From the NCBI RefSeq assembly GCF_011038645.2, contig NZ_CP064955.1, forward strand, positions 682,001-746,000: a stretch of DNA of 64,000 nucleotides. Direction: 5' to 3'. Made by a program: the position numbers and the translations under genes. This stretch comes from Corynebacterium qintianiae. GTDB lineage: Bacteria > Actinomycetota > Actinomycetes > Mycobacteriales > Mycobacteriaceae. Below the pieces are notes generated by a model. It was given only the letters and a program-made list of their open reading frames with translations, had not been told where the DNA came from and did not search any database. Positions 24,816 to 34,087 of the stretch are shown one piece after another (the first letter of the stretch is position 1; each line of letters begins with the position of its first letter).

Positions 24816-26264
24816 TTACTTCTCTCGTGCGTTCTGGACTTCTCGGGCGGCCAGGGCTGCCTCCGTGCCCGGGCGGTTCTTCTCCACCCAGCCCTCGATA
24901 TTGCGCTGGCGGCCTTCCTTGATAGCCAGGGCTCCTGGGGGCACGTCGTCGGTGACCACAGTACCTGCGCCCGTGTACGCGCCGTCGCCAACGGTCACCG
25001 GGGCGACGAAGGTGGTGTCGGAACCGGTGCGGACGTTGTTGCCGATGGTGGTGTGGTGCTTCCTCACGCCGTCGTAATTGGCGAAGACGCTGGAGCAGCC
25101 GATATTGGAGTTTTCCCCGACGGTGGCGTCGCCGATGTAGGTCAGGTGCGGGATCTTTGAGCCCGCGCCGATCACGGCGTTCTTCGACTCGACGAATCCG
25201 CCGAGTTTGCCGCCCTCGCCGAGCTCGGTGCCCGGGCGCAGGTAAGTGAACGGGCCGACCTGGGCGTCGGCGCCGATGACGCTGAGCGAACCCTGGGTCC
25301 GGGTAACCGTCGCGCCCGGTCCGACCTCCATGTCGGTCAGCGTGGTGTCGGGGCCGACCTCGGCACCGTTGCCGATGACGGTTGATCCCCACAGCTGGGT
25401 GTTGGGGTGAATAACCACGTCGGAACCGATCTCGACCTCGACTCCGATCCAGGTAGTGTCCGGGTCGATGACGGTGGCGCCGCCGCGCATGGCTCGCTCC
25501 ACCAGGCGGCGGTTGAGCTCCTTGCCAGCCTCGGCGAGCTGGATGCGATCGTTCACCCCGGCGAGCTCGCGAGCGTCGGGCGCGGTGAAAGCGGACACTG
25601 TGCGGCCGTCCGCGCGCGCGATGCCGAGGACGTCGGTGATGTAGAGCTCGCCCTGGGCGTTGTCGGAGGTGATGCGCGTCAAAGCGTCGCGGAGCACGGC
25701 TCCGTCGAAGGCGAAGACGCCGGAGTTGACCTCGGTGACGCGCTTCTGGTCAGCAGTGGCGTCCTTCTCTTCGACGATTTCCAGGACGTTGCCGTCGCCG
25801 TCGCGGATAATGCGGCCGTAACCGGTGGGGTTGTCGAACTCGAGGGTGAGTACGGTGACTGCGGCCTGGGCGGTAACGTGGGCGTCGATAAGCCGCTTGA
25901 TCGTTTCCCCCTTGAGCAACGGCACGTCGCCGTTCGTGACAACGACGGTGCCGTCGAAGTCAGGCAACGCGCTCAGGCCGCACTGCACGGCGTGGCCGGT
26001 ACCGTTCTGCTCCTCCTGCACGGCCTGCAGAATCTCGATACTCATCTGTTGCGCGATTTCGTCGACGGCGGGGGAGACCTGGTCGCGCTGGTGCCCGACG
26101 ACCGCGACGACATGCTGCGGGTCGATCGCGGCCGCCGCGTGCAGGGAGTGGGACAGAAGGCTGCGCCCGCCGATCTCGTGGAGCGTCTTCTGCTTTGTCG
26201 ATTTCATGCGGGTGCCAGCACCGGCCGCGAGAACGACAACGGCGCACGGGTTCTGCTCAGTCAT
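24816..26264 (-). CDS. glmU: Bifunctional GlmU
   Basis: 482 aa. The N-terminal pyrophosphorylase domain (to about 230) begins VVVLAAGAGTRMKSTKQKTL. The C-terminal left-handed beta helix carries hexapeptide repeats and the acetyltransferase site (PFTYLRPGTELGEGGKLGGF, NYDGVRKHHTTIG). It converts glucosamine-1-phosphate to UDP-GlcNAc for peptidoglycan and the arabinogalactan linker. Second gene of an MFS-glmU-prs unit. Confidence 0.96.
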   Translation of the reverse strand: MTEQNPCAVVVLAAGAGTRMKSTKQKTLHEIGGRSLLSHSLHAAAAIDPQHVVAVVGHQRDQVSPAVDEIAQQMSIEILQAVQEEQNGTGHAVQCGLSALPDFDGTVVVTNGDVPLLKGETIKRLIDAHVTAQAAVTVLTLEFDNPTGYGRIIRDGDGNVLEIVEEKDATADQKRVTEVNSGVFAFDGAVLRDALTRITSDNAQGELYITDVLGIARADGRTVSAFTAPDARELAGVNDRIQLAEAGKELNRRLVERAMRGGATVIDPDTTWIGVEVEIGSDVVIHPNTQLWGSTVIGNGAEVGPDTTLTDMEVGPGATVTRTQGSLSVIGADAQVGPFTYLRPGTELGEGGKLGGFVESKNAVIGAGSKIPHLTYIGDATVGENSNIGCSSVFANYDGVRKHHTTIGNNVRTGSDTTFVAPVTVGDGAYTGAGTVVTDDVPPGALAIKEGRQRNIEGWVEKNRPGTEAALAAREVQNAREK

Positions 26265-26280
26265 GGTTCACAGCATAACG

Positions 26281-27495
26281 CTATGCGGAGACGTCCCTGA
26301 GGTTGAACGCCCCCGCCACTCCCACGGCGCCCATGAGTGCGAGAAACAGCAGCGCCGCCTGCGTGCCGACGACGGCGATGGCAGAGCTGAGCGCACCCAC
26401 CACCAGCAGTACGACCCCCATCACCGTGTTCGACGCGCCTGTGATCAGCGTGCGGCGCTCACCGTCGGCCATGTCCACCAGATATGTCTTGCGGCTCACG
26501 CGCACCGCGGTGTGCGCGAGGTTAACGGCGAAGAACCCGGCGGGCATGGCAAACGCGTTCACGCTTGGCGACGCCAAGTTGGCGCTGACCACCAGCAGCA
26601 CAATGACCACCGACGCGGCCGCGGCCGCCCAGGCCATGGTGAGTTTGGAGGATCTGTCCGACCAGACGCCGGAGATGCGTCCGCCCAGCAGTGCGGCGCC
26701 GCCGGAGGCGATAACGAACGCGCCGAGGCTGGACAGGTCGGACCCCTGCTCCTGCGCGAGCACCACGATGAAGGGGGTCGACAAGGCTGTGACCAGCATG
26801 AGCGAGCGCACCAGGAGGAACGCCCGCAGCTCCTTGTCCCCGGTCACAAGGCTCCACGTGACTGCGATCCAGTTGCCGGCTTCTTCAGTGGCGTAGTTGT
26901 TGTCCACCGGTTCACGGATGCCCCGGAAGACCAGCGACGCAAGGCCCCACGTCGCGGCGCCGCCTAGCAGGAGCGCGACAATGAGCCAGCGCGGGACCTC
27001 GGCGGGCAGGAAGGTCAGCGCCAGGCCGACGGCAAGTGTGAACGCCCCGGATAGTGCGGTCGCGCGCCCTGTGATCAGCCCGCGCCTGCCCTTGTCTATC
27101 GTGCGGCCCTGCACGTCCTTGCCCGCGATGGAGCAGAGCGCGCGGAAAACGCTCAGCGCCGCCAGACAGGCGATGACACCGATGCCCAGTGCGGCCCCCT
27201 CGAGCGTGGCCGCGGCGACGGCGATCCCCACCCCGGAAACCGCCTGACCCCACGACCCCAGCAGCCAGACGCGCTTGCGGTTCGGCTTTGAGCTGACCCA
27301 GGGGCTCAGCGCGGCCTGGGGGAGCATGGAGCCGGATTCGCGCACCGGGACGAGTAAGCCGGTAAAGAAAGCGGGGACTCCTGCTGCCGTGAACAGCCAC
27401 GGCAGCAGGGTTTTAGCGGCGACGATCTGGTCCCCGATGCCCTGCAAACCGTTGGCCCAGATGAACCTGTTGGCGTTGTGCTGCTGGTTGTCCAC
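26281..27495 (-). CDS. MFS transporter of unknown substrate
   Basis: 404 aa from GTG 27495; the frame runs back through the tRNA gene, which is not coding. About 10-12 helices, opening FIWANGLQGIGDQIVAAKTL. A central loop GKDVQGRTIDKGRRGLITGR links the first helices. I see no drug-efflux or sugar-porter signature sharp enough to name a substrate. It sits 16 bases before glmU and just after tRNA-Gln on the same strand, so the tRNA promoter may feed the operon. Confidence 0.75.
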   Translation of the reverse strand: MDNQQHNANRFIWANGLQGIGDQIVAAKTLLPWLFTAAGVPAFFTGLLVPVRESGSMLPQAALSPWVSSKPNRKRVWLLGSWGQAVSGVGIAVAAATLEGAALGIGVIACLAALSVFRALCSIAGKDVQGRTIDKGRRGLITGRATALSGAFTLAVGLALTFLPAEVPRWLIVALLLGGAATWGLASLVFRGIREPVDNNYATEEAGNWIAVTWSLVTGDKELRAFLLVRSLMLVTALSTPFIVVLAQEQGSDLSSLGAFVIASGGAALLGGRISGVWSDRSSKLTMAWAAAAASVVIVLLVVSANLASPSVNAFAMPAGFFAVNLAHTAVRVSRKTYLVDMADGERRTLITGASNTVMGVVLLVVGALSSAIAVVGTQAALLFLALMGAVGVAGAFNLRDVSA

Positions 27496-27511
27496 TCTCG
27501 CCAGGCTACAG

Positions 27512-27583
27512 CTTCCCCACCAGGACTCGAACCTAGAATGACGGTACCAAAAACCGTAGTGTTGCCGATTACACCATGGGGAA
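27512..27583 (-). tRNA. tRNA-Gln (anticodon UUG)
   Basis: 72 nt. Acceptor arms TTCCCCA and TGGGGAA pair, discriminator G. The anticodon arm ACGGT / ACCGT closes a loop TTTTGGT, giving TTG for CAA codons. The T-arm has the GGTTCGAGTCC form. CCA is not encoded. A TACACT -10-like hexamer lies 12 bases upstream (27596-27601, minus strand). Confidence 0.95.
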
Positions 27584-27631
27584 TTATTAGGCGATAGTGT
27601 AGCGCACGCGCCCGCAAGTAAGGTAATGGGC

Positions 27632-28252
27632 ATGGCTCGTCAGCGTATGACCGGTTCGCAGCGCCGGGACCAACTTATCGGCATCGGCCGGGCTGCCTTC
27701 GCGGAACGCGGTTTCGACGGCATCTCGGTCGAAGAGATTTCGTCCCGCGCGGACGTGTCCAAGCCTGTCCTTTACGAGCACTTCGGGGGCAAGGAGGGCC
27801 TGTACCTGGCGGTGATCGAGGCCGAGCAGAACCGGCTGCTGACATCCATCGTTACTTCTATCGGGGAAGGCCGGTGGAGGGAACGTATCGAGCGCGGTAT
27901 CCTCGCCCTGCTGACGTACGTGGAGGACCACACGGACGGCTTCGTGATTCTGGTGCACGGCCATATGCCGGGCGGCGAAAAGTCCTATTCGACTCTGCTC
28001 AACACCTTGACGGCCCAGGTGTCCTATTTGCTGGGGGAGGCGTTCAGCCACCGTGGTCTCGAACCGGAGCTGGCGGAATTGCATGCGCAGGCAATTGTCG
28101 GGGCAGTGTCCATGACTGCCCTGTGGTGGCTGGACCAGCGTTCGCCCGACAAGTATGCGGTGGCGACCCATGTCGCGAACCTGTGCTGGAATGGGTTGGC
28201 TGGGCTGGAGGCGCAGCCGAAGATTATTGAAACCGAGAAGGGAACAAAGTAG
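27632..28252 (+). CDS. TetR family transcriptional regulator
   Basis: 206 aa from ATG 27632, with AAGG eight bases upstream; ATG 27626 is an alternative. N-terminal HTH: QLIGIGRAAFAERGFDGISV followed by EEISSRADVSKPVLYEHFGG, the standard TetR form. The ligand domain contains an odd HGHMPGG segment. It lies five bases before mfd, so the two are probably co-transcribed. Target genes are unknown; autoregulation of the tetR-mfd unit is possible. Confidence 0.88.
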   Translation: MARQRMTGSQRRDQLIGIGRAAFAERGFDGISVEEISSRADVSKPVLYEHFGGKEGLYLAVIEAEQNRLLTSIVTSIGEGRWRERIERGILALLTYVEDHTDGFVILVHGHMPGGEKSYSTLLNTLTAQVSYLLGEAFSHRGLEPELAELHAQAIVGAVSMTALWWLDQRSPDKYAVATHVANLCWNGLAGLEAQPKIIETEKGTK

Positions 28253-28257
28253 ACCGT

Positions 28258-31200
28258 ATGACCGAAACCGCACCAGCGTTGGGCGGGTTGCTCACTCGCG
28301 CGCTGACCGATCCGAAACTGAAAGGGCTGGTCAACAATATTGGGCAGGAGCGCCTACATGTCACGGGCATCGACCAATCCCGCTCTTGGGCCGCCGCGGC
28401 GATCTCCCGTGAGGTTCCGGTTCTGCTGGTCACCGCCACGGGGCATGAGGCGGAGGACCTCAGCGCGGAGCTCGCGGCGCTGATTGGAGCCGGCAAGGTC
28501 TCGCTGTTCCCCGCGCTGGAAACCTTGCCGCACGAGCGCCTCTCGCCGGCCGCGGACGTGGTGGGAAGGCGCTTTAAGGTCCTGCACGACATGCCCCGCG
28601 TCATCGTCGCCGCGGCCCGCGCCGCGTGCCAACCGGTGCTGCCCGCGGTCCCTCCGATCACGGTCAAACAGGGAAGCGAGTACGACTTCGAGGAGTTGAC
28701 CCGCGACATCACCCACTGCGCCTACGAACACGTGGACATGGTGGCCAAGCGCGGGGAGTTTGCCACCCGCGGCGGGATCATCGACGTTTTCCCCACCACT
28801 GCCGAGCACCCGGTGCGCATTGAGTTCTGGGGTGACGAAGTCACCGACATCCGCACATTCGCCGTCGCGGATCAGCGCACCATCGATGACGTTGCCTCCG
28901 TCGAGCTGTTCCCCGCCCGCCAGCTGCTTATCGACGCCACCGTGGCCGCCAAGGCTGACACCCTCGCGCGCGAGCACCCCTCGAACCCGGCCCTTGTGCA
29001 GTTGCTGACGCGCATCTCCGAGGGCCATCATGCCGACGGCATGGAGGCGCTGATCCCGGCACTGACGGACAAGCCTTACAAGGTGCTGCCCGAGCTCTTG
29101 CCCGCCGGTTCAGTTGTGCTCGTGACCTCGCCGGAGAAGGTCCGCGCGCGCATCGCGGACCTCGAGGCAACAGACAAGGAGTTCCTCGAGGCCGGGTGGG
29201 AGGCCGCCGCGATGGGGGCGCAGGGCCCCGTCGCCGTGGAGGGCCTGGACGTCTCCGCGTCCTCGTACCGCTCCTTCGATTCGCTCGAGGTTTCCGCCCG
29301 CAAGGCGGGTCAATCGTGGTGGACATTCGCACCGCCCGGCATGTTCGCGGCCGATGATTCCGAGACCCTGCCGCTGGAATTCGAGGCCGCGCCCGCGCCG
29401 AAGGGTGAGCCGAAGGCGATTGAGCAGCTCTACGCCACGCTGAAGCTGCATGTGCAGAAGAACAACGGCACCGCGGCGTTTGTCGCGCCCGCCAAAGGAA
29501 CCGTCGAGCGCTTCGCCGAGCGCCTGCGCGAGCACGGAGTCTCCGCGCGCATTGCTACACCGGGTCTCGAGCCTGTCGACGGCCAGGTCACGCTATACCA
29601 GGCCCTATCCCACGCGGGTCTCGTCTTCCCGGGGCCCAAGCTGGTGGTGGTCACTGAGACCGATGTGACCGGTAACCGCGTCGGCGATATCGCGGGCGCG
29701 AAGCGCCGCGCCCCCCGCCGCCGGGGCCGCGTCGACCCCCTGTCGCTCCAACCCGGTGACCATGTGGTGCACGAGACCCACGGCATCGGCAAGTTCGTCA
29801 AAATGGCGGAGCGCACGATCAAGGCCGGTGACGAGGACTCGCGCCGGGAGTACATCGTGCTCGAGTACCAGCCGGCGAAGCGGGGCCAGCCCAACGACCA
29901 GCTCTGGGTTCCCATGGAATCCCTGGACCTGTTGTCGAAGTACTCGGGCGGGGAGCAGCCGTCGCTAAGCAAAATGGGCGGCTCCGACTGGAAGAACACG
30001 AAGAAGAAGGCGCGGGCGGCCGTGCGCGAGATCGCGGGCGAGCTGGTGCAGCTCTACGCCAAGCGGCAGGCCGCGCCGGGCCATGCGTTCGCGGCGGATA
30101 CTCCGTGGCAAGCGGAGATGGAGGACAATTTCCCGTTCGTAGAGACCGAGGACCAGCTCGCCGCGATCGACGCGGTCAAGGACGACATGGAAAAGCCCGT
30201 GCCGATGGACCGCGTCATCGTGGGCGACGTCGGCTTCGGCAAGACCGAGGTGGCCGTGCGCGCCGCGTTCAAGGCGGTGCAGGACGGCAAGCAGGTCGCC
30301 GTGCTCGTGCCCACCACGCTGTTGGCGCAGCAGCACTACACCACGTTCACCACGCGCATGGACGGCTTCGGCGTGAACATCCGCGAGCTGTCCCGCTTCA
30401 CCTCGGCCAAGGAATCCAAGGAGGCCCTCGCGGGGCTCGCCGACGGCTCCGTGGACATCGTCATCGGCACCCATCGCCTTCTCGCCACCGGCGTGCAGTG
30501 GAAGAACCTCGGGCTTATCGTCGTGGACGAGGAGCAGCGCTTCGGTGTGGAGCACAAGGAGCACATCAAGGCGCTGAAGGCGCACGTTGACGTGCTGACC
30601 ATGACTGCGACCCCGATCCCGCGCACCCTCGAGATGTCGCTGACCGGCATCCGCGAGATGACGTCGATCACCACCCCTCCCGAGGACCGCCACCCGGTGC
30701 TCACCTACGTTGGCCCGCAGGAGGACAAGCAAATCGCGGCGGCGATCAGGCGCGAGCTGCTTCGCGACGGCCAGGTCTTCTACATCCACAACAAAGTCGC
30801 AGACATCGAGAAAGCGGCGCGCCGGATCCGCGACCTAGTGCCCGAGGCGCGCGTCGTGGTCGCGCACGGACAGATGTCGGAGCAGGTCCTCGACCAGACG
30901 GTGCAGGGGTTCTGGGACCGCGAGTACGACGTGCTGGTGTGCACCACGATTGTGGAGACGGGCCTGGACATCGCCAACGCCAACACCCTGGTCGTGGAGA
31001 ACGCACAGAACATGGGCTTGTCACAGCTGCACCAGCTGCGCGGGCGCGTCGGTCGCTCCCGTGACCGCGCCTACGCGTATTTCTTGTACCCCAAGGACAA
31101 GACGCTGACGGAGACCTCCTACGACCGCCTAGCCACGATCGCGCAGAACAACGACCTGGGATCCGGCATCGCGGTGGCGCAGAAGGACTTGGAGATGCGC

Positions 31201-31833
31201 GGCGCCGGCAACGTTCTCGGCGCGGAGCAGTCGGGCCACATCGCGGGTGTCGGCTTTGACATGTACGTCCGGCTCGTTGGGGAGGCTGTCGATACGTTCA
31301 AGGCTCTCATGACGGGTGAGACGGTCGATGCCACGGACAAGGGCCCGAAAGAGATCCGCGTGGACTTGCCCGTCGACGCCCATATCCCGGAAACCTACGT
31401 CAACTCCGAGCGCCTGCGGCTGGAGATCTACCGCAAGCTCGCTGAGGCGCGTGACGACGCCGCCCTGGCCACCGTCGCCGATGAAATGGCCGACCGCTTC
31501 GGCCCGCTGCCGCAGGAGGTCGAGCGCCTCATGGCGGTTGCGCGCCTGCGCCACCAGGCGCGCCGCGCCGGGGTTTCCGACATACTTGTCCAAGGCACGC
31601 GCATCAAGTTCCAGCCCGTCGAGTTGCCCGATTCCAAGCAAGTGCGCCTCAAACGCCTGTACCCGGGCTCGAACTACCGCGCCGCGGCGAAAGCGCTGCA
31701 GGTGCCGTTCCCCCGCGCGGCGAAGGGTGTGAACCAGCCGAACCTGCGCGACACGGAGCTGCTGCAGTGGGTCTCCGATTTCCTTTCGGAGATGTTCGGG
31801 GTGGAGAAGAAGGTCGTTGCAGTGGGCGAGTAA
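28258..31833 (+). CDS. mfd: Transcription-repair coupling factor
   Basis: 1191 aa, full length. Order: UvrB-like N-terminal module (RGGIIDVFPTTAEHPVRIEF), RNA polymerase interaction (CarD-like) domain around 490-570 (GDHVVHETHGIGKF), translocase with Walker A GDVGFGKTEVAVRAAF, DEEQ box in VVDEEQRFGVEHKE, helicase motif VGRSRDRAYAYF and the C-terminal TRCF domain. It displaces stalled RNA polymerase at lesions and recruits UvrA. It directly follows tetR and precedes tRNA-Leu by 13 bases. Confidence 0.97.
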   Translation: MTETAPALGGLLTRALTDPKLKGLVNNIGQERLHVTGIDQSRSWAAAAISREVPVLLVTATGHEAEDLSAELAALIGAGKVSLFPALETLPHERLSPAADVVGRRFKVLHDMPRVIVAAARAACQPVLPAVPPITVKQGSEYDFEELTRDITHCAYEHVDMVAKRGEFATRGGIIDVFPTTAEHPVRIEFWGDEVTDIRTFAVADQRTIDDVASVELFPARQLLIDATVAAKADTLAREHPSNPALVQLLTRISEGHHADGMEALIPALTDKPYKVLPELLPAGSVVLVTSPEKVRARIADLEATDKEFLEAGWEAAAMGAQGPVAVEGLDVSASSYRSFDSLEVSARKAGQSWWTFAPPGMFAADDSETLPLEFEAAPAPKGEPKAIEQLYATLKLHVQKNNGTAAFVAPAKGTVERFAERLREHGVSARIATPGLEPVDGQVTLYQALSHAGLVFPGPKLVVVTETDVTGNRVGDIAGAKRRAPRRRGRVDPLSLQPGDHVVHETHGIGKFVKMAERTIKAGDEDSRREYIVLEYQPAKRGQPNDQLWVPMESLDLLSKYSGGEQPSLSKMGGSDWKNTKKKARAAVREIAGELVQLYAKRQAAPGHAFAADTPWQAEMEDNFPFVETEDQLAAIDAVKDDMEKPVPMDRVIVGDVGFGKTEVAVRAAFKAVQDGKQVAVLVPTTLLAQQHYTTFTTRMDGFGVNIRELSRFTSAKESKEALAGLADGSVDIVIGTHRLLATGVQWKNLGLIVVDEEQRFGVEHKEHIKALKAHVDVLTMTATPIPRTLEMSLTGIREMTSITTPPEDRHPVLTYVGPQEDKQIAAAIRRELLRDGQVFYIHNKVADIEKAARRIRDLVPEARVVVAHGQMSEQVLDQTVQGFWDREYDVLVCTTIVETGLDIANANTLVVENAQNMGLSQLHQLRGRVGRSRDRAYAYFLYPKDKTLTETSYDRLATIAQNNDLGSGIAVAQKDLEMRGAGNVLGAEQSGHIAGVGFDMYVRLVGEAVDTFKALMTGETVDATDKGPKEIRVDLPVDAHIPETYVNSERLRLEIYRKLAEARDDAALATVADEMADRFGPLPQEVERLMAVARLRHQARRAGVSDILVQGTRIKFQPVELPDSKQVRLKRLYPGSNYRAAAKALQVPFPRAAKGVNQPNLRDTELLQWVSDFLSEMFGVEKKVVAVGE

Positions 31834-31846
31834 AGTATCGGGGCAC

Positions 31847-31920
31847 GCCCCTATAGCCCAATTGGCAGAGGCAGCGGACTTAAAATCCGCGCAGTGTCGG
31901 TTCGAGTCCGACTGGGGGCA
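31847..31920 (+). tRNA. tRNA-Leu (anticodon UAA), short variable loop
   Basis: 74 nt. GCCCCTA pairs with TGGGGGC, discriminator A. Anticodon stem GCGGA / TCCGC closes loop CTTAAAA, reading UUA codons. T-arm GTCGG TTCGAGT CCGAC. The D-stem has three pairs, as in Leu tRNAs, but the variable loop is only about five bases (GCAGT) instead of the long arm expected of bacterial tRNA-Leu. CCA is not encoded. TAAAGT at 31831-31836 overlaps the mfd stop and could be its -10. Confidence 0.9.
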
Positions 31921-31931
31921 CTTTTAGTCCG

Positions 31932-31937
31932 TACACT
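31932..31937 (+). promoter_or_regulatory. -10 hexamer TACACT for leaderless PNPOx-family gene
   Basis: TACACT ends seven bases before ATG 31945, with no Shine-Dalgarno sequence in between. Confidence 0.45.
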
Positions 31938-31944
31938 GGCCGGC

Positions 31945-32433
31945 ATGGCTGACAACGACGTAACAAAGAGTGACATCATCGAGATCATGCGGGGCAAGTC
32001 CATCGGCATGCTCACCACCGTGGGTGATGACGGTGGCCTGTATTCCCATCCGATGGACACCCAGGAAGTCACCGACGACGGTGACGTGTACTTCGTCGTG
32101 GGCAAGGACAGCGAGCAGGGCGCTTGGCTGCAGAACACGCCGCAGGTGAACATGGCGTACTCCGACGCCGGGTCCTGGCTCTCCGTCGCGGGCACTGTCC
32201 GCTTCCTCGAGGGAGAGGAGCGCTCCGCGAAGATCGAACAGCTGTGGGACGACTCCATGTCCTCCTACTTTGACGGCAGGGACGACCCGAACTTGGGGGT
32301 CATGTTGCTCGATTCTGAGTCCGCCCAGTTCTGGGGCCATAAGGACGGCCGCGCCGCTGCTTTGTTCGACCTCGTGCGCACCCGCGTGACTGGCCAGGAG
32401 TCGACCGACGGGACCTCTACCGTCGAGCTGTAG
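31945..32433 (+). CDS. Pyridoxamine 5'-phosphate oxidase-fold general stress protein
   Basis: 162 aa. Split-barrel flavin-binding fold: GKSIGMLTTVGDDGGLYSHP, VYFVVGKDSEQ and SYSDAG-like AYSDAGSWLSVAGTVRFLEG match the B. subtilis GsiB-neighbour/'general stress protein 26' group. It probably binds FMN or a deazaflavin cofactor. The role is unclear; relatives are stress induced. ATG 31945 is supported by the -10 hexamer seven bases upstream. No partner gene is obvious. Confidence 0.82.
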   Translation: MADNDVTKSDIIEIMRGKSIGMLTTVGDDGGLYSHPMDTQEVTDDGDVYFVVGKDSEQGAWLQNTPQVNMAYSDAGSWLSVAGTVRFLEGEERSAKIEQLWDDSMSSYFDGRDDPNLGVMLLDSESAQFWGHKDGRAAALFDLVRTRVTGQESTDGTSTVEL

Positions 32434-32533
32434 TTTCGTCCTTGCGCGTCCACTGGTTGGGCGCGCTTTTCGCGCTAACCCATAAAATCGAACGTATGAA
32501 TGAAAAATATCTTAAAAGCCCTTTGTATAACGC

Positions 32534-32562
32534 TTGACGGCGTACATCTGTTCGATTATGAT
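32534..32562 (+). promoter_or_regulatory. Sigma70-type promoter with LexA-like box, HNH gene
   Basis: TTGACG (32534-32539) and TATGAT (32557-32562) are separated by 17 bases, a near-consensus vegetative promoter. The spacer contains GCGTACATCTGTTCGA (32540-32555), which matches 12 of 14 defined bases of the actinobacterial LexA consensus TCGAACAnnTGTTCGA. An 8-bp repeat, AATCGAAC (32486-32493), is the exact complement of GTTCGATT (32550-32557). SOS control of the HNH gene is inferred. Confidence 0.55.
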
Positions 32563-32584
32563 TGTCGGTGAGGAAGGGGGAACA

Positions 32585-34087
32585 ATGAAAAACGGTACTC
32601 ACGAGCCGGACACGGCCCAGCGGTTTTTTCGGACGCAGCGTCCGGGGGAGGCGCGGGCGGAGCTTGCGCAACGCAAAAGGGATATCGACTACGAGCTCTA
32701 TTCACCGTGGACCGACCCGACCTTCTTCGTCGACGACTTCGAGCTCGAAATTACCGAGATTCAGGAAGCGACGGGAGAAGGCAAGACAGCCGTCGAGAAA
32801 GCGATTTTTGCTTATCGACGCCTCGCTGACCTGCCCTGGCTGCGAGCCATACAGGACACCACCCGGGTGCTCGACCTCAAGCGGTTGATTGCCATAGACA
32901 ATGTCATCGCGGAGCTCGGCCCGGAATTGTCCGGAGAGGTGCTGATGGTGCTCGACGAGTTCCTGGCGGCCATGTTCACGCCGAAGAAAGCCAACCAGCC
33001 GTTGCCGACCCCGAAGGCGATCGCTCACCGGCTGCGAAGGTTCATCGCGAAGCTGGATGAGCGGGTAGGTTACGACCCGGAAAAACGGACCCGCCGCAAC
33101 AATCCGGCGGGAGACTTCACTCTCCACGATTTTACGGCGGGCAAACGTTTCGGGCTGACTGTGGAGTGCGACAACGCCACGCATGCCGCGATCCGCGAGT
33201 TCCGGCAGCAGGTCGCCAGGGAACACAAGCTCAGCGAGGCTGAGGCAGCCAAGCTCATCCTCACGGGGCGCCTCGAGGCGCAGCCGAAAGTCACCATCTT
33301 CGGGTACGCGCCGCTGACGCCGGAGGGTGATCTCGTGCCTGGGGCGTCCATCTACTTCCCAGGCAGCGGCTGGACCGATGCTGGCGGGACCGAAGCGTTC
33401 GAGGACATGGTGGATGGAAACCCGCCCCGCATTGTGGACCTGGATGAGGTTGCGCACCACGATGTGGAGGGTTACGTCCCCTCGGTGAATATGAGGGCGT
33501 ACGCCGCGGCGCGAGACGGTGTCTGCGTGTGGCCAGGGTGCAATCGGGCGGCGGAGCATTGCCAGCTCGACCACCGCGTCCCGTTCCAGGAAGGCGGAGC
33601 GACCACCCCGGCCAATCTGTACTCCTTGTGCCAGAAACACCACAACGTCAAAACGGACCGCAGGGCATACTATCTGCCTGACCTTGTCACCGGTGATGTG
33701 GTCTGGCTATTCCCCGACGGCACCTACCAGCTTTCGGAACCCGAGGGATTCATCGGCGAGCAGCTCAACCAGTGCAACCCGCGATGGAACACCGACCTCG
33801 ACACGAGACAGCGAGAACGAGACAAGGCGAACAGCTTCTACGCGCGGGGACACAAAATCCTCGACGAGTTCGACCGGGAGCGCGACATGGAGGCGTGCAA
33901 ACTAGCAATCGGCGAGCTGGAGAAGGAATTCGGCATGAAGTTCCCGTTCCAACCGCCCCCACCCATGATCATCCACAACGCCGGGTTCATCGACGAAGCA
34001 CCAGAAGCAGTCGAGGACTACGAAGCCCGCCTTCAGCGGCTCATCGAGAACGACCCGTACCTCAAATACGGCGATTCCATTTACTGA
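32585..34087 (+). CDS. DUF222 / HNH endonuclease domain protein
   Basis: 500 aa from ATG 32585, with GGAAGGGGG upstream. The N-terminal DUF222-like helical domain spans roughly residues 40-300. The C-terminal HNH domain is around 325-375: CVWPGCNR, then LDHRVPFQEGG, and SLCQKHHNVKT, with the DH, N and HH metal/catalytic residues intact. This is the abundant 13E12-type family of actinobacteria, of unknown biological role and often in multiple copies. The promoter carries a LexA-like box. The 3' end overlaps crtEb by seven bases. Confidence 0.87.
   Translation: MKNGTHEPDTAQRFFRTQRPGEARAELAQRKRDIDYELYSPWTDPTFFVDDFELEITEIQEATGEGKTAVEKAIFAYRRLADLPWLRAIQDTTRVLDLKRLIAIDNVIAELGPELSGEVLMVLDEFLAAMFTPKKANQPLPTPKAIAHRLRRFIAKLDERVGYDPEKRTRRNNPAGDFTLHDFTAGKRFGLTVECDNATHAAIREFRQQVAREHKLSEAEAAKLILTGRLEAQPKVTIFGYAPLTPEGDLVPGASIYFPGSGWTDAGGTEAFEDMVDGNPPRIVDLDEVAHHDVEGYVPSVNMRAYAAARDGVCVWPGCNRAAEHCQLDHRVPFQEGGATTPANLYSLCQKHHNVKTDRRAYYLPDLVTGDVVWLFPDGTYQLSEPEGFIGEQLNQCNPRWNTDLDTRQRERDKANSFYARGHKILDEFDRERDMEACKLAIGELEKEFGMKFPFQPPPPMIIHNAGFIDEAPEAVEDYEARLQRLIENDPYLKYGDSIY

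Noticed and set aside
24805..25392. Long extension of prs into glmU
   Set aside because: Out-of-frame reading of the glmU hexapeptide region; prs has a good start and ribosome site at 24804.
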